Below, piece by piece: positions 7,941 to 17,229 of a DNA stretch of 64,000 nt. The number at the start of each line of letters is the position of its first letter. Position 1 is the stretch's first letter. The notes beneath the pieces are model-generated. The model saw only the letters and a program-made list of their open reading frames with translations. It had not been told where the DNA came from and did no database searches. This DNA is from Pseudoruegeria sp. HB172150 (GTDB lineage Bacteria; Pseudomonadota; Alphaproteobacteria; Rhodobacterales; Rhodobacteraceae): positions 1 to 64,000 of the forward strand of contig NZ_JAATNG010000005.1 of NCBI RefSeq assembly GCF_013184805.1, written 5' to 3'. The translations under genes and the position numbers were made by a program.

Positions 7941-9638
7941 CTATCCCGGCTCCCCGACGGCCCTGTCCGCCCCTCCGCCGGTCATCTCGTCCGCCACGAT
8001 CCGCCCGTCCTCCATGCGGATCAGCCGGTCCGCCTTGCCAAAGCAATGCTCGTCATGGGTCACCGCCACCACCGCGTACCCCTCCCGCGCCAGGCGCGGC
8101 ACCAGCACGTCATAGAAGAACGCCCGCCGCGCCGGGTCCTGATCCGCTGCGAACTCGTCCAGCACCAGGATCGGCCTCCGCTCCGCCAGCGCCACCGACA
8201 GCGCCAGCCGCCGCATCTGTCCGGTCGACAGCGCCAAGCTGGAGAACGCGTCGCCCGCCACCGACACGCCCTCGGCCAGCCCCAGCTCCTCGATATTCTC
8301 CTGCAGCCGCGCCCGCTCCGCCCCGCTCAGCCCGTAAAGCCGCCGGAACATGTAGAACTCGCTGAATACCGCACTGAAGAGCCCCCGATACTCCCCCACG
8401 CTGTCCCGCGTCACCGGCTCGCCATCCAACAGGATCTGCCCCGTATCCGCATGGCGCAGCCCGGTCAGGATCTGCAGCAGCGTCGATTTGCCGGTCCCAT
8501 TGCCGCCGGTGATGAAGACCGACTGCCCCGGACGAAGCGTCAGGTCGATCGGCCCCAGCGTGAAGCTGTCCGTCGCCCGGCTGCCCTCCGCCTGACTGGG
8601 ACGGTACAGGGTGGCGGCGATCCCCTTGAGCTCGACAGACCGGAAGCCCCCGCGCCGGTCCGGCGCCTGCCGCGCGACCTCGGACTCAGGGCTCGACGCC
8701 GCATCCGCCAGAACCTCGTTCAGCTGCTGATAGGCGACTGCCGCCCGCGCGAAGCCCGGCAGTGCGCCGATCACCGCCTCAATAGGACCGAAGGTGAACA
8801 GGACCACAGTCAGCACCTGCAGGACCACCACGCTCCCGGCTCCGGTCAGCAGCGGCAGCAGCACCACGATTGCCACCAGCAGCGCCAGCAGTGCGCCTGT
8901 CCCCGCAACCTGCCCATAGCTGAAATTCCGCTCCGACTGCACCACCGCATCGCGCACCTCGGTGCTCACCGCCTCGATCCGGTCTGAGATGTCGTGCCGC
9001 CGAGACAGCCGCAGACGCAGCTCGCGATAGCCGCGCAGAACGTCATGCACCGCCTCGTGCATCGCCACCCGCGCGTCATGCGACTGTCGCATCAGCCTGC
9101 GTGCCGGGACCTCTATCAGGGCAAACGCCACCACCCCGACGATCAGCGCGACAATCGTCGCTACGCCCGCAGGCCAGGACTGCAGGAACATGTAGCCGAG
9201 GCAGAAGATCAGCAGCAGCAGCGCCTCAATCATGCTGACCAGCTGTGCCACAGCGGCGGAGACCGCGTTGGTGTGGTCCGTCAGAACGGTGAACACTTCT
9301 CCTTGCCGCCTCCGCTCGAAAAACCCGACATCGGCGTTCAGCAGGTGCTCGGACAGATTTCGCCGCATCTTCAGCGCGAGGTTCTGAACCAGGATGTGGC
9401 TTTCCACCCGCGCAAGATGCTCCGTCGTCAGGGCGAATACGACCGAACCCAGCAGCAGGACGATCATCGACGTGTCAGGGCGACCGCGCGCGGCGGTCTC
9501 GTTGATCGCGAAGATCATCAGTGTCCGACCGAAACTGGCGCCGACGGAATACAGCAGGACCGGCGACCGCAGCATGCCGCCATCGCGGACGAGGAAGCCG
9601 ACGAATTCGCGTGTGTTTGCGAAGTAGGAGGCGCTCAC
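7941..9638 (-). CDS. Cyclic-peptide-type ABC exporter, fused membrane and ATPase domains
   Basis: 565-aa half-transporter: six-helix membrane domain (residues about 25-300), then an ABC ATPase. Walker A is GGNGTGKST, Walker B LVLDEFAADQDP, with the H-loop in VVAVTHDEH. The signature reads LSTGQMRRLALS instead of LSGGQ. The DEFAADQDPxxRxxFY stretch is characteristic of the YojI/SyrD/PvdE group that exports microcins, lipopeptides and pyoverdine precursors. The start is GTG at 9638. No peptide synthetase or modification gene is nearby, so the substrate is unknown. Confidence 0.85.
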   Translation of the reverse strand: MSASYFANTREFVGFLVRDGGMLRSPVLLYSVGASFGRTLMIFAINETAARGRPDTSMIVLLLGSVVFALTTEHLARVESHILVQNLALKMRRNLSEHLLNADVGFFERRRQGEVFTVLTDHTNAVSAAVAQLVSMIEALLLLIFCLGYMFLQSWPAGVATIVALIVGVVAFALIEVPARRLMRQSHDARVAMHEAVHDVLRGYRELRLRLSRRHDISDRIEAVSTEVRDAVVQSERNFSYGQVAGTGALLALLVAIVVLLPLLTGAGSVVVLQVLTVVLFTFGPIEAVIGALPGFARAAVAYQQLNEVLADAASSPESEVARQAPDRRGGFRSVELKGIAATLYRPSQAEGSRATDSFTLGPIDLTLRPGQSVFITGGNGTGKSTLLQILTGLRHADTGQILLDGEPVTRDSVGEYRGLFSAVFSEFYMFRRLYGLSGAERARLQENIEELGLAEGVSVAGDAFSSLALSTGQMRRLALSVALAERRPILVLDEFAADQDPARRAFFYDVLVPRLAREGYAVVAVTHDEHCFGKADRLIRMEDGRIVADEMTGGGADRAVGEPG

Positions 9639-9995
9639 GAAAAGGTCCCGGGCAGTCCAAACGTTCGGTCACCATGCATAATGCCCCGAATGCGTGAACG
9701 ACAGCCCAATGCGGTGAGGTCGCGATTGTCCACATAGCCGCGCAAGACGACAGTGGCGACTCGGCAATGGTTTCAGGTAGGATGCAGGGATCGCCAGCAT
9801 TGCCGCTCAGCGAGACGTCCCGGATGCGGACGTTCCAACGCTGCTGATTGCCTGAGCCCTGACGACCTTGGCGCACCGGGGACATCCGGAAGGCGCTCAA
9901 TTCGTGTGCGGTAGGATTTGTTACAAAACCGACGTGGGCCTGTCACTGGACCGCAGCATACCTTCCCTAGTCTCCGTCACGTCGCGGGGGGCGAC

Positions 9996-10076
9996 ATGTG
10001 CTGCCAGACGGATTTCAGCACCTATTACTTTGCGCCCGTGCCTCCCTCTGCGGTCCGCTTCGGCCCGGCCACGTGA
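9996..10076 (+). CDS. Possible 26-residue leader peptide
   Basis: ATG at 9996 preceded by a G-rich ribosome-binding-like run (GCGGGGGG, 5-12 bases upstream), stop TGA at 10074. The peptide begins MCCQTDFSTYYFAPVPP and contains a Cys pair and an aromatic cluster (F, YYF) before a Pro-rich end. It precedes a terminator hairpin by about 90 bases and the aminotransferase start by about 190. The arrangement suggests transcription attenuation, but no long run of one amino acid and no clear antiterminator pairing were found. Confidence 0.3.
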   Translation: MCCQTDFSTYYFAPVPPSAVRFGPAT

Positions 10077-10167
10077 TCGTCCCGTCCACATTGCCGGCAA
10101 CATCGTCCGGCGTAATCCGGTCACCGAAGCACGAAGGGGCGGTTCCCACCCGCCATGTACCGCCTTG

Positions 10168-10205
10168 CGCCTCCGGTCCATTACGGCCGGAGGCGTCTGT
10201 TTTTG
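10168..10205 (+). terminator. Rho-independent terminator upstream of the aminotransferase (possible attenuator)
   Basis: Nine-bp perfect stem, 10168-10176 with 10087+100 (10187-10195), a 10-base loop, then TCTGTTTTT. It lies 61 bases before the aminotransferase ATG, so transcripts from upstream would be stopped unless it is prevented from forming. Confidence 0.65.
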
Positions 10206-10266
10206 ACGGTCTGGACCTCCGGATGGGGCGCGCCTAGTGTCGCCCGGCAATCAGGGGAGGCGCGCC

Positions 10267-11130
10267 ATGGCGACCGGGACGAACATTCGCACCTATTTCG
10301 AAGGCCGCTGGCACGAGGGCGATGTGCCGATCATGCGTGCTGCGGATCATGGTTCGTGGCTGGGGACGACGGTGTTCGACGGAGCGCGGTATGTCGAGGG
10401 CATCGCGCCGGATCTCGAAGCGCACTGCGACAGGGTCAACCGCTCGGCGAAGGCTCTGATGATTGAACCGACTGTCTCGACCGAGCAGATGGTGGAAATC
10501 GTCTGGGAGGGTCTGCGCCTGTATCCCAAGGACACGGCCGTCTACATCCGGCCGATGTACTGGGCGCTGGAGGGCGATTTTCTGGGCGTAGTGCCGATGA
10601 TTGGTCCCACCGGGTTCGCCGTCTGCCTGGAAGAGATACCGATGGCGCCGCCCGAGGCGACCGCGACACTGACGACCACGCGGTTTCGTCGGCCGGTGCT
10701 GGAAAGCTCGGTAGTGAACGCCAAGGCAGGGTGCCTCTACCCCAACAACGCCCGTATGCTGGCCGAGGCGCGGTCCAAAGGATACGGCAACGCGCTGGTG
10801 GCGGATGCGCTTGGGAACGTGGCCGAGACGGCGACAGCGAACATCTTCATGGTCAAGGACGGCGAGGTGTTCACACCTGTGCCGAACGGCACCTTCCTCG
10901 CCGGGATCACCCGGGCGCGGCATATCTCGAACCTTGGCCTCGACGGTACCAAGGTTCACGAGACCGTTCTGAGCTTCGACGATTTCCGTGCCGCTGACGA
11001 GGTGTTCATGTCCGGAAATATGATGAAGGTCACTTCGGTGACCGAGTTCGACGGCACGCATTATCAGGTCGGACCCGTGACCAAGCGCGTGCGCGAACTC
11101 TACTGGGACTGGGCGCATTCCGCGGCGTGA
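10267..11130 (+). CDS. Branched-chain-type class IV aminotransferase
   Basis: Fold-type IV PLP enzyme of 287 aa. The start at ATG 10267 has a GGGGAGG ribosome binding site; a GTG 30 bases earlier has none. Motifs: the N-terminal FDGARYVEG strand, the PLP lysine in VVNAKAGCLYPNNARM, and the ADALGNVAETATANIF cofactor-phosphate segment. The family transfers amino groups between branched-chain amino acids and 2-oxoglutarate, but class IV also includes D-amino acid and 4-amino-4-deoxychorismate enzymes. The exact substrate cannot be read from the sequence. A terminator sits between any upstream promoter and this gene. Confidence 0.8.
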   Translation: MATGTNIRTYFEGRWHEGDVPIMRAADHGSWLGTTVFDGARYVEGIAPDLEAHCDRVNRSAKALMIEPTVSTEQMVEIVWEGLRLYPKDTAVYIRPMYWALEGDFLGVVPMIGPTGFAVCLEEIPMAPPEATATLTTTRFRRPVLESSVVNAKAGCLYPNNARMLAEARSKGYGNALVADALGNVAETATANIFMVKDGEVFTPVPNGTFLAGITRARHISNLGLDGTKVHETVLSFDDFRAADEVFMSGNMMKVTSVTEFDGTHYQVGPVTKRVRELYWDWAHSAA

Positions 11131-11258
11131 TACGCCATGGCTTGCAGCGAAAACCCGAGAGATTATCTGCAATGGCCGGGCCGCGGTGCGCGGCGATCTG
11201 CAGTTGTCAGGTCCTGTGCCAGCGGTCATGATCTGCCGGACAAAGGGAGGCCCCGGCC

Positions 11259-11714
11259 ATGCGCAAGTTCCTCGTGGTGCTGGACGACAGCCGAGAATGC
11301 CTGAACGCGATGCGCTTTGCTGCGATGCGGGCGGCAAAGACGGAAGGCGGCGTACTTATCCTGTCGATCATCCCGCCAGATGAGTTCCAGCACTGGATCG
11401 GGGTGGGCAACATCATGCGTGAAGAGGCTCGTGAACGGATCCATGCGCACTACGAGGTCTTTGCAAAGTGGATGCGTGACCGGCAGGGCATCGACCCGGA
11501 ACTGGTGATCCGCGAGGGCGACGCGGTGCCCGAGATCCTTGCAGTGATCAAGGAGGATCCGGATGTCGGCGTACTGGTCCTGGGTGCTTCGACGGAGAAG
11601 GGCGGGCCGGGGCCGCTGGTCAGCCAGTTGTCGAAGAACGCGGGCACATTGCCGATCCCGATTACCATAGTGCCGGGCGACATGTCCAAGGAACGCCTGG
11701 AAGCTGTAACCTGA
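11259..11714 (+). CDS. Universal stress protein (UspA family)
   Basis: 151-aa single Usp domain. The N-terminal strand FLVVLDDSRECLNAMRFA and the C-terminal LVLGASTEKGGPGPLVSQL resemble the ATP-binding Usp fold; the latter is a variant of the GxxGxxxxxxxGS nucleotide loop. Usp proteins are cytosolic and modulate survival under stress. It stands alone between the aminotransferase and an HtrA-like protease. A loose 8-bp inverted repeat (11719-11726/11743-11750) follows the stop. Confidence 0.85.
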   Translation: MRKFLVVLDDSRECLNAMRFAAMRAAKTEGGVLILSIIPPDEFQHWIGVGNIMREEARERIHAHYEVFAKWMRDRQGIDPELVIREGDAVPEILAVIKEDPDVGVLVLGASTEKGGPGPLVSQLSKNAGTLPIPITIVPGDMSKERLEAVT

Positions 11715-11791
11715 GGTCTTCCGCCGCAAGGCTTGAACTTTCCGGCGGAACGCCAAGGTAAAGTCTCCTGTAGGTAGGCGGAGACTTTCGC

Positions 11792-12883
<1,092 letters not shown>

Positions 12884-12923
12884 GGGCTGGCTTAGGCCTC
12901 CTGCTGCCGGCCTGCCTGCAGAT

Positions 12924-14882
12924 CTAGGGTCGCGTCGTTGTGCCGTCCGGCAAGGCGTAGGGCAGCCGCAGATCCTGCGCGCAGGACGTATCAATGTCCG
13001 CCTCCGGATTCTCGATGAAAGCTACGCCGATATCCCGGGCGCATTGACTGAAGGCCAGCGCGCCATGGCCGGTCTCGGGGAAGAACACCGATCGGGCATT
13101 GCCGAGATGCGATGCCGTTTCCGGACCCCAACTGCCTGCCGTTTGGGTGTCCAGCTCTCCCGAGAACACCATCGCCGGAATGTCGCTTGTCACCGGGTCG
13201 TGAAATCCGGGCCGCGGGGACATGGTGAACAGGTCGCAATTCGCAAACAGCGGTGGCGTTTCCGCTGCTTCCTTTGCCAGCGTTCCGGCCATCGCCAGCC
13301 TGTCGGTTTCGGCACGGAAGCCCTCGGGCGAGTTAATGTCCATATCCTCCTGGCAGGCATAGAGATACAGCTCGAACTGGCCCTCCATCACTTGTTCCAG
13401 CACCGCATTATCCGTGGCGATTTTTTCGAATGTCGTCGCAATTTCCGGGTTGGACATCAGGGCAAGGATCGCCTGCAGCCGCGCCGCCTCCTCACCGCGG
13501 AAATGCCCGGCGATCAGTACTCCGAACGCGGCTCGGTCCGGCTCTTCGAAGCGAAGGCGCAGGTAATCCTGTGCGAAGGCGACGCGCTGCGCCGCCTCGG
13601 GCAGCTTCTGCATCGCGCGCTCCAATTCCGCGTCGAAATAGGCGGCCAGGTCCTCGTCTGCCCGGCTTGCGGCGATATCGCCTTCGAGCTGGGTAATCGC
13701 GCGCAGCGCCGACTGTTCGGCGCCCTTCATCGTCAATGCATCGTCCAGAGCCGTCTGCGCCAGCACCGTCTCGTCCGGTGTCAGACCCTTTGCTCCGGCC
13801 ATGATCGTCTCTGCCGTCTGCTGGGGCGGCAGCCGGTGGGTCATGATCGCTTCGAGCGTGTCGGTCTTGTCTTCTTCCAGTTCGGAAACCAGCAGCGGCA
13901 GGTAGGTTGTCAGCCCGCGCAATTCCATCTTCGTCCAGTCGTTACGGTCGTCGATCATTTCGAACAGGGTTTCACCGTCGATCATTCCGGCGGATGTCTG
14001 CACGGGGCTTTCCTGCAGCTTGTCCAGCACCGCCCAGAACCGGGTCAGGATATCCGGATACGCCTCGGCACAGGCCGGGTCGGCGGCGCAGGGCGCAAAG
14101 GTGTTTTCGATCGCCTCGACATGCGGTGTGATCAGCGTGTCATAGGTCGGGATATGCGGTGGCGCCACGCTGTCCAGCACAACCGAGCGCACACCATCCG
14201 GTGCGGTCCGCATGACTTCCAGTCCCAGCTTGGTGCCGTAGGAAATGCCGTAGACGTTGTATTCCGGATATCCGAGCGCCCGCATCACCGCCTGCACATC
14301 GCGGGCATTCTGTTCCGTGTTGATCTTCGACAGGTCATAGCCGCGCTCACCCAGTTCTGCGAGGCATTCCGTGATCAGTGTGTTGTCGAGGTCGGGGGCT
14401 GCCTCTCCCATCATCCTGCGCACCACTGGTTCCACGTTCTCGGCCAGCGTGTTGAAGCAATCCATGCCGGGACCGCTGGCATCCACACCGCGCTGGTCGA
14501 AAGCGACGATGTCACGGCGGCCGCGCAAATGGTCGAAGTAATAGGTCGTGCTGGCAACCGCCCCGACGATGCCACCACCCGGGCCGCCATGCAGATGCAC
14601 GACAGCATCGGGGGCCGGGGCAAGGGAATGCGACTTGTAGACGATGAAAGACAGGTCGAGCGTCTTGCCGTCCGGGGCATCATGATCCTCCGGCACCGTT
14701 ACCGTGCCGCAAATGACGGTCTCCCCCTCGATCTCTGCCGGTGCAACCGGGCGGTGGCAGGGCGTGACCGCAACTGGATAGCGCGGATCCGCGCTGCCTC
14801 CGGTCACGTTCGGAAATGTGGATGGGTCTGGTTCGCCGGAGACTAGCGCGGCGACAAGCGCAATAATCTTTTCGGGGGTCAT
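12924..14882 (-). CDS. Alpha/beta hydrolase with TAP-like C-terminal domain
   Basis: 652 aa from ATG 14882. The open frame runs further upstream to 15464, but that part is antisense to nfu and not protein-like. The hydrolase core shows the oxyanion HGGPGGG motif (about residue 95), the nucleophile elbow YGISYGTKLGLEVM, an Asp candidate in VFSGELDTQT and the catalytic His in GHGALAFSQC. This matches the tripeptidyl-aminopeptidase/proline-iminopeptidase group. A large helical insertion of about 200 residues lies between the elbow and the C-terminal TAP-like part. No signal peptide is evident at this start. Confidence 0.85.
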   Translation of the reverse strand: MTPEKIIALVAALVSGEPDPSTFPNVTGGSADPRYPVAVTPCHRPVAPAEIEGETVICGTVTVPEDHDAPDGKTLDLSFIVYKSHSLAPAPDAVVHLHGGPGGGIVGAVASTTYYFDHLRGRRDIVAFDQRGVDASGPGMDCFNTLAENVEPVVRRMMGEAAPDLDNTLITECLAELGERGYDLSKINTEQNARDVQAVMRALGYPEYNVYGISYGTKLGLEVMRTAPDGVRSVVLDSVAPPHIPTYDTLITPHVEAIENTFAPCAADPACAEAYPDILTRFWAVLDKLQESPVQTSAGMIDGETLFEMIDDRNDWTKMELRGLTTYLPLLVSELEEDKTDTLEAIMTHRLPPQQTAETIMAGAKGLTPDETVLAQTALDDALTMKGAEQSALRAITQLEGDIAASRADEDLAAYFDAELERAMQKLPEAAQRVAFAQDYLRLRFEEPDRAAFGVLIAGHFRGEEAARLQAILALMSNPEIATTFEKIATDNAVLEQVMEGQFELYLYACQEDMDINSPEGFRAETDRLAMAGTLAKEAAETPPLFANCDLFTMSPRPGFHDPVTSDIPAMVFSGELDTQTAGSWGPETASHLGNARSVFFPETGHGALAFSQCARDIGVAFIENPEADIDTSCAQDLRLPYALPDGTTTRP

Positions 14883-15057
14883 GGCAGTACTCCTGAAATC
14901 GATACCCCGCAAATATGCATGGAAAACTGGTATTTGGGGAATCGTATCTGGCAATTCGGCCAAAATCGTGCCGATTGGCGGTTCGATTAGAATGGTTCTA
15001 ATCCTTGACTTGACCAGGGGCGGCGCGCATATCGGGGGCGAAACAAGGAAGCGCGCC

Positions 15058-15615
15058 ATGTTCATCCAGACTGAATCGACTCCGAACCCCGCAACGCTGA
15101 AATTCCTGCCCGGCCAGTCCGTTCTCGGCGCTGGCACCGCGGATTTCCCAAGCCCCGACACGGCAGGAAAATCGCCGCTGGCCAGCCGCATCTTCGGTGT
15201 GGACGGGGTGACGGGAGTGTTCCTGGGCTCGGACTTCGTGACCGTGACCAAGGAAGAAAACACCGCATGGGAGCACGTGAAGCCGGCGATCCTGGGCGCG
15301 ATCATGGAGCATTTCCAGTCCGGCGCGCCGGTCATGGAGGGCGAAGGCGCACAGCCGGCCCATGCCGAGCATGACGGCCCGGATGCGGCCATCGTCGGCC
15401 AGATCAAGGAACTGCTCGACACCCGCGTGCGCCCGGCTGTGGCGCAGGACGGTGGCGACATCACCTTCCACGGTTTCGAGCGCGGCGTCGTCTATCTGCA
15501 CATGCAGGGCGCCTGCGCCGGCTGCCCGTCCTCGACCCTGACGCTGAAGATGGGCATCGAAAACCTGCTGCGGCACTACATCCCGGAGGTTACCGAGGTC
15601 CGGCCTGTTGCCTGA
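15058..15615 (+). CDS. Nfu-type iron-sulfur cluster carrier
   Basis: 185 aa. The start at ATG 15058 gives the typical MFIQTESTPNPATLKF N-terminus of the Nfu N-terminal domain; the frame is open further upstream without homology. The C-terminal NifU-like domain ends with the CAGCPSS motif, whose CxxC binds a 4Fe-4S cluster at a dimer interface. It delivers clusters to apo-proteins. It overlaps the next gene by 8 bases, so nfu, GFA, tsaB and rimI probably form one transcript. Confidence 0.93.
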   Translation: MFIQTESTPNPATLKFLPGQSVLGAGTADFPSPDTAGKSPLASRIFGVDGVTGVFLGSDFVTVTKEENTAWEHVKPAILGAIMEHFQSGAPVMEGEGAQPAHAEHDGPDAAIVGQIKELLDTRVRPAVAQDGGDITFHGFERGVVYLHMQGACAGCPSSTLTLKMGIENLLRHYIPEVTEVRPVA

Positions 15616-16039
15616 TCCGGTTACCGGTCGATGCTATTGCGGAGCGACCCGCATCACCGCGTCGCGAAAGCCTCAGACGGTCGCCTATTGCCATTGTGAC
15701 GACTGCCGCCGGGTGACAGGTGCGCCCGTCGCGGCCTTTGCCGCATTCGCCGAAGATGACATTCGGATCGAGCCGATGCCAACGCGCGTCGTCGAGGTGA
15801 ATGCGGGGGTGCGGCGCGTGTTCTGCCCGGATTGCGGGTCACCGCTGGCAGCGTGGTTCGATTACCTGCCGGGGCAGGTCTATCTTCCCTTGGGCATCCT
15901 CGACCAGGCGGCGGAACTGCCGCCCGAAATCCATTCGCATTCGGATGCGCAACTCCCCTGGCTCAAGATCGAGGACGGGTTGGAGCGTGCAGCGAACAGC
16001 TCTGCCTGTCGGCTGCGCCAAGCGGCGCTCTGCGGCTGA
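15608..16039 (+). CDS. GFA-family (CENP-V/GFA domain) zinc protein
   Basis: 143 aa starting at a TTG that overlaps the nfu stop. Zinc-site cysteines are visible in GRCYCGATRI, YCHCDDCRR and FCPDCGSPL, the layout of the glutathione-dependent formaldehyde-activating enzyme fold. Most members are annotated only by domain; activity on S-hydroxymethylglutathione is not assured. The gene is squeezed between nfu and tsaB, which suggests translational coupling more than functional linkage. Confidence 0.8.
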   Translation: MPDPVTGRCYCGATRITASRKPQTVAYCHCDDCRRVTGAPVAAFAAFAEDDIRIEPMPTRVVEVNAGVRRVFCPDCGSPLAAWFDYLPGQVYLPLGILDQAAELPPEIHSHSDAQLPWLKIEDGLERAANSSACRLRQAALCG

Positions 16040-16041
16040 GT

Positions 16042-16641
16042 ATGTCCGGTACCACCCCCCTGATCCTGGCCTTCGACACATCGGCCGCGCATTGCGCGGC
16101 CGCTTTGCTTTGCGGTGACGATGTGCTTGCCGTCCATGCCGAGGATATGGCGAAGGGGCAGGCCGAGCGTCTGATGCCGATGCTGGAAGAGATGCTGGCG
16201 GGCGCCGGATATGGCTGGCCGGAACTGCACCGGATCGGTGTCGGCACCGGGCCGGGCAACTTCACCGGCATCCGCATCTCCGTCTCCGCCGCGCGCGGTC
16301 TGGCACTGTCCCTGGAAATTCCGGCGATCGGCGTGACCGGTTTTGAGGCAGCCGCGCTGGGACATGCGCGCCCCTGTGCCGTGCAGCTGCCTGCGATGCG
16401 CGGGCAGGTGTACAGGCAGATCTTCGAAAATGGTGGCCCGCAGGAGCCGGAAATCCTGCCCGAAGGTGCGGACTGCAAGGCTCCTATCGTCGACGGCCTG
16501 TCACCGGCCGAACTGGCGCTTTCCATCGCCCGCATTGCCGCGGCGCGTCCTGTGGCCGAGGGCGCGCGTCCCGCGCCGCTATACATCCGGCCCGCAGACG
16601 CCGCCCCGCCGCGCGAGGCGCCTCCCGTCATCCTGCCATGA
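16042..16641 (+). CDS. tsaB: tRNA N6-threonylcarbamoyladenosine biosynthesis protein TsaB
   Basis: 199 aa, ASKHA fold without the catalytic metal site of TsaD. The N-terminal ILAFDTSAAHCAAALL, the KGQAERLMPMLEEML helix and GTGPGNFTGIRISVSAARGLAL are diagnostic. TsaB partners TsaD and TsaE to install t6A at position 37 of ANN-decoding tRNAs. It starts 2 bases after the GFA stop and overlaps rimI by 4 bases (ATGA), the common tsaB-rimI coupling. Confidence 0.94.
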   Translation: MSGTTPLILAFDTSAAHCAAALLCGDDVLAVHAEDMAKGQAERLMPMLEEMLAGAGYGWPELHRIGVGTGPGNFTGIRISVSAARGLALSLEIPAIGVTGFEAAALGHARPCAVQLPAMRGQVYRQIFENGGPQEPEILPEGADCKAPIVDGLSPAELALSIARIAAARPVAEGARPAPLYIRPADAAPPREAPPVILP

Positions 16642-17057
16642 CACCGGCGGAGCTGGCAGACCTGCACGCCCGCAGTTTCACCATGCCGCGCCCGTTCACG
16701 GCCGAGGAATTCGGCGAGCTGCTGGCTGCACCGTCCTGTTTCCTGTGCACCGTGCCCGGCGGTTTCGCGCTGGGACGCGCCATCGCCGGCGAAGCGGAGC
16801 TGCTGACGCTGGCCGTCGATCCGGACTGTCGCCGGCAGGGTCTGGGGCGAAACCTTGTGCAGCTTTTCGAGGCGGAAGCGGTGCGGCGGGCGGCCGACAT
16901 CGCCTTTCTGGAAGTAGCCGATACCAACGCCGCCGCACATGCCCTGTACCTTGCCGCAGGCTATCTGGAGACCGGCCGGCGCCCCGGCTATTACCGCGCC
17001 CCCGACGGCACGCTCGTCGACGCGCTGATCATGCAGAAGGCACTGCGCCCGTTGTGA
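16638..17057 (+). CDS. rimI: Ribosomal protein S18 alanine N-acetyltransferase
   Basis: 139-aa GNAT acetyltransferase with the acetyl-CoA loop VDPDCRRQGLGRNLVQLF and the conserved EVADTNAAAHALYLAAGYLETGRRPGYY segment. RimI acetylates the N-terminal alanine of ribosomal protein S18. Its tight coupling to tsaB supports the call over other GNAT enzymes. Confidence 0.88.
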   Translation: MTPAELADLHARSFTMPRPFTAEEFGELLAAPSCFLCTVPGGFALGRAIAGEAELLTLAVDPDCRRQGLGRNLVQLFEAEAVRRAADIAFLEVADTNAAAHALYLAAGYLETGRRPGYYRAPDGTLVDALIMQKALRPL

Positions 17058-17104
17058 CGGCAGGTCATCGCTCAGCCGATTACCGATTCCCCGTGTCAAT
17101 CATG

Positions 17105-17114
17105 ACCAATTGGT
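17105..17114. promoter_or_regulatory. Palindrome ACCAATTGGT, candidate operator of the BMP operon
   Basis: Perfect 10-bp palindrome ending 10 bases before the predicted -35 box of the BMP transporter operon. Its position suits a transcription-factor site; the protein is unknown. Confidence 0.3.
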
Positions 17115-17124
17115 AAAATAGCGG

Positions 17125-17153
17125 TTGACCCTCCCGAACGGCTTGGTCCTAAT
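17125..17153 (+). promoter_or_regulatory. Predicted promoter of the BMP ABC transporter operon
   Basis: TTGACC (17125-17130), a 17-base spacer and CCTAAT (17148-17153). Transcription would begin near 17160 and leave a leader of about 70 bases before the ATG at 17230. Confidence 0.5.
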
Positions 17154-17171
17154 TCCCTTTATCGCGGGATA

Positions 17172-17215
17172 TGGTCCTGCTGACGGGGCCGCTGCCAAAA
17201 AGGCCCCAAATACCA
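17172..17215 (+). other. Structured 5' leader of the BMP operon
   Basis: An inner 6-bp stem (GGGGCC 17185-17190 with GGCCCC 17202-17207) is enclosed by a second helix (TGGT 17172-17175 with ACCA 17212-17215), leaving an asymmetric internal loop of 9 and 4 bases. It ends 14 bases before the start codon, so folding could affect ribosome access. No known RNA family was confirmed. Confidence 0.35.
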
Positions 17216-17229
17216 ACTGGGAGTTATCA

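Larger units (their letters stand above)
9639..10266. other. 628-base divergent interval with a possible attenuator
   Basis: Lies between the ABC exporter and the class IV aminotransferase, transcribed away from each other. It has no long gene. Two items stand out and are listed separately: a 26-codon open frame at 9996-10076 and a strong terminator hairpin at 10168-10205. The 9639-9995 part shows nothing further. Confidence 0.5.

Noticed and set aside
8220-8300. Loss of function of the ABC exporter because its signature is LSTGQ rather than LSGGQ
   Set aside because: Such substitutions occur in working SyrD/PvdE-type exporters, and Walker A, Walker B and the H-loop are intact.
13044-14846. 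Long plus-strand frame opposite the TAP-like hydrolase
   Set aside because: Composition is that of an antisense shadow and no motif is present, while the minus strand has a full hydrolase catalytic set.
14883-15464. N-terminal extension of the TAP-like hydrolase frame
   Set aside because: It overlaps nfu in antisense, contains no signal peptide and no homology; ATG 14882 fits the family start.
17160-17229. Purine riboswitch upstream of the BMP operon
   Set aside because: Only GGATATGG matches; the other conserved core strings of the purine aptamer are not found, so it is left as an unnamed structured leader.
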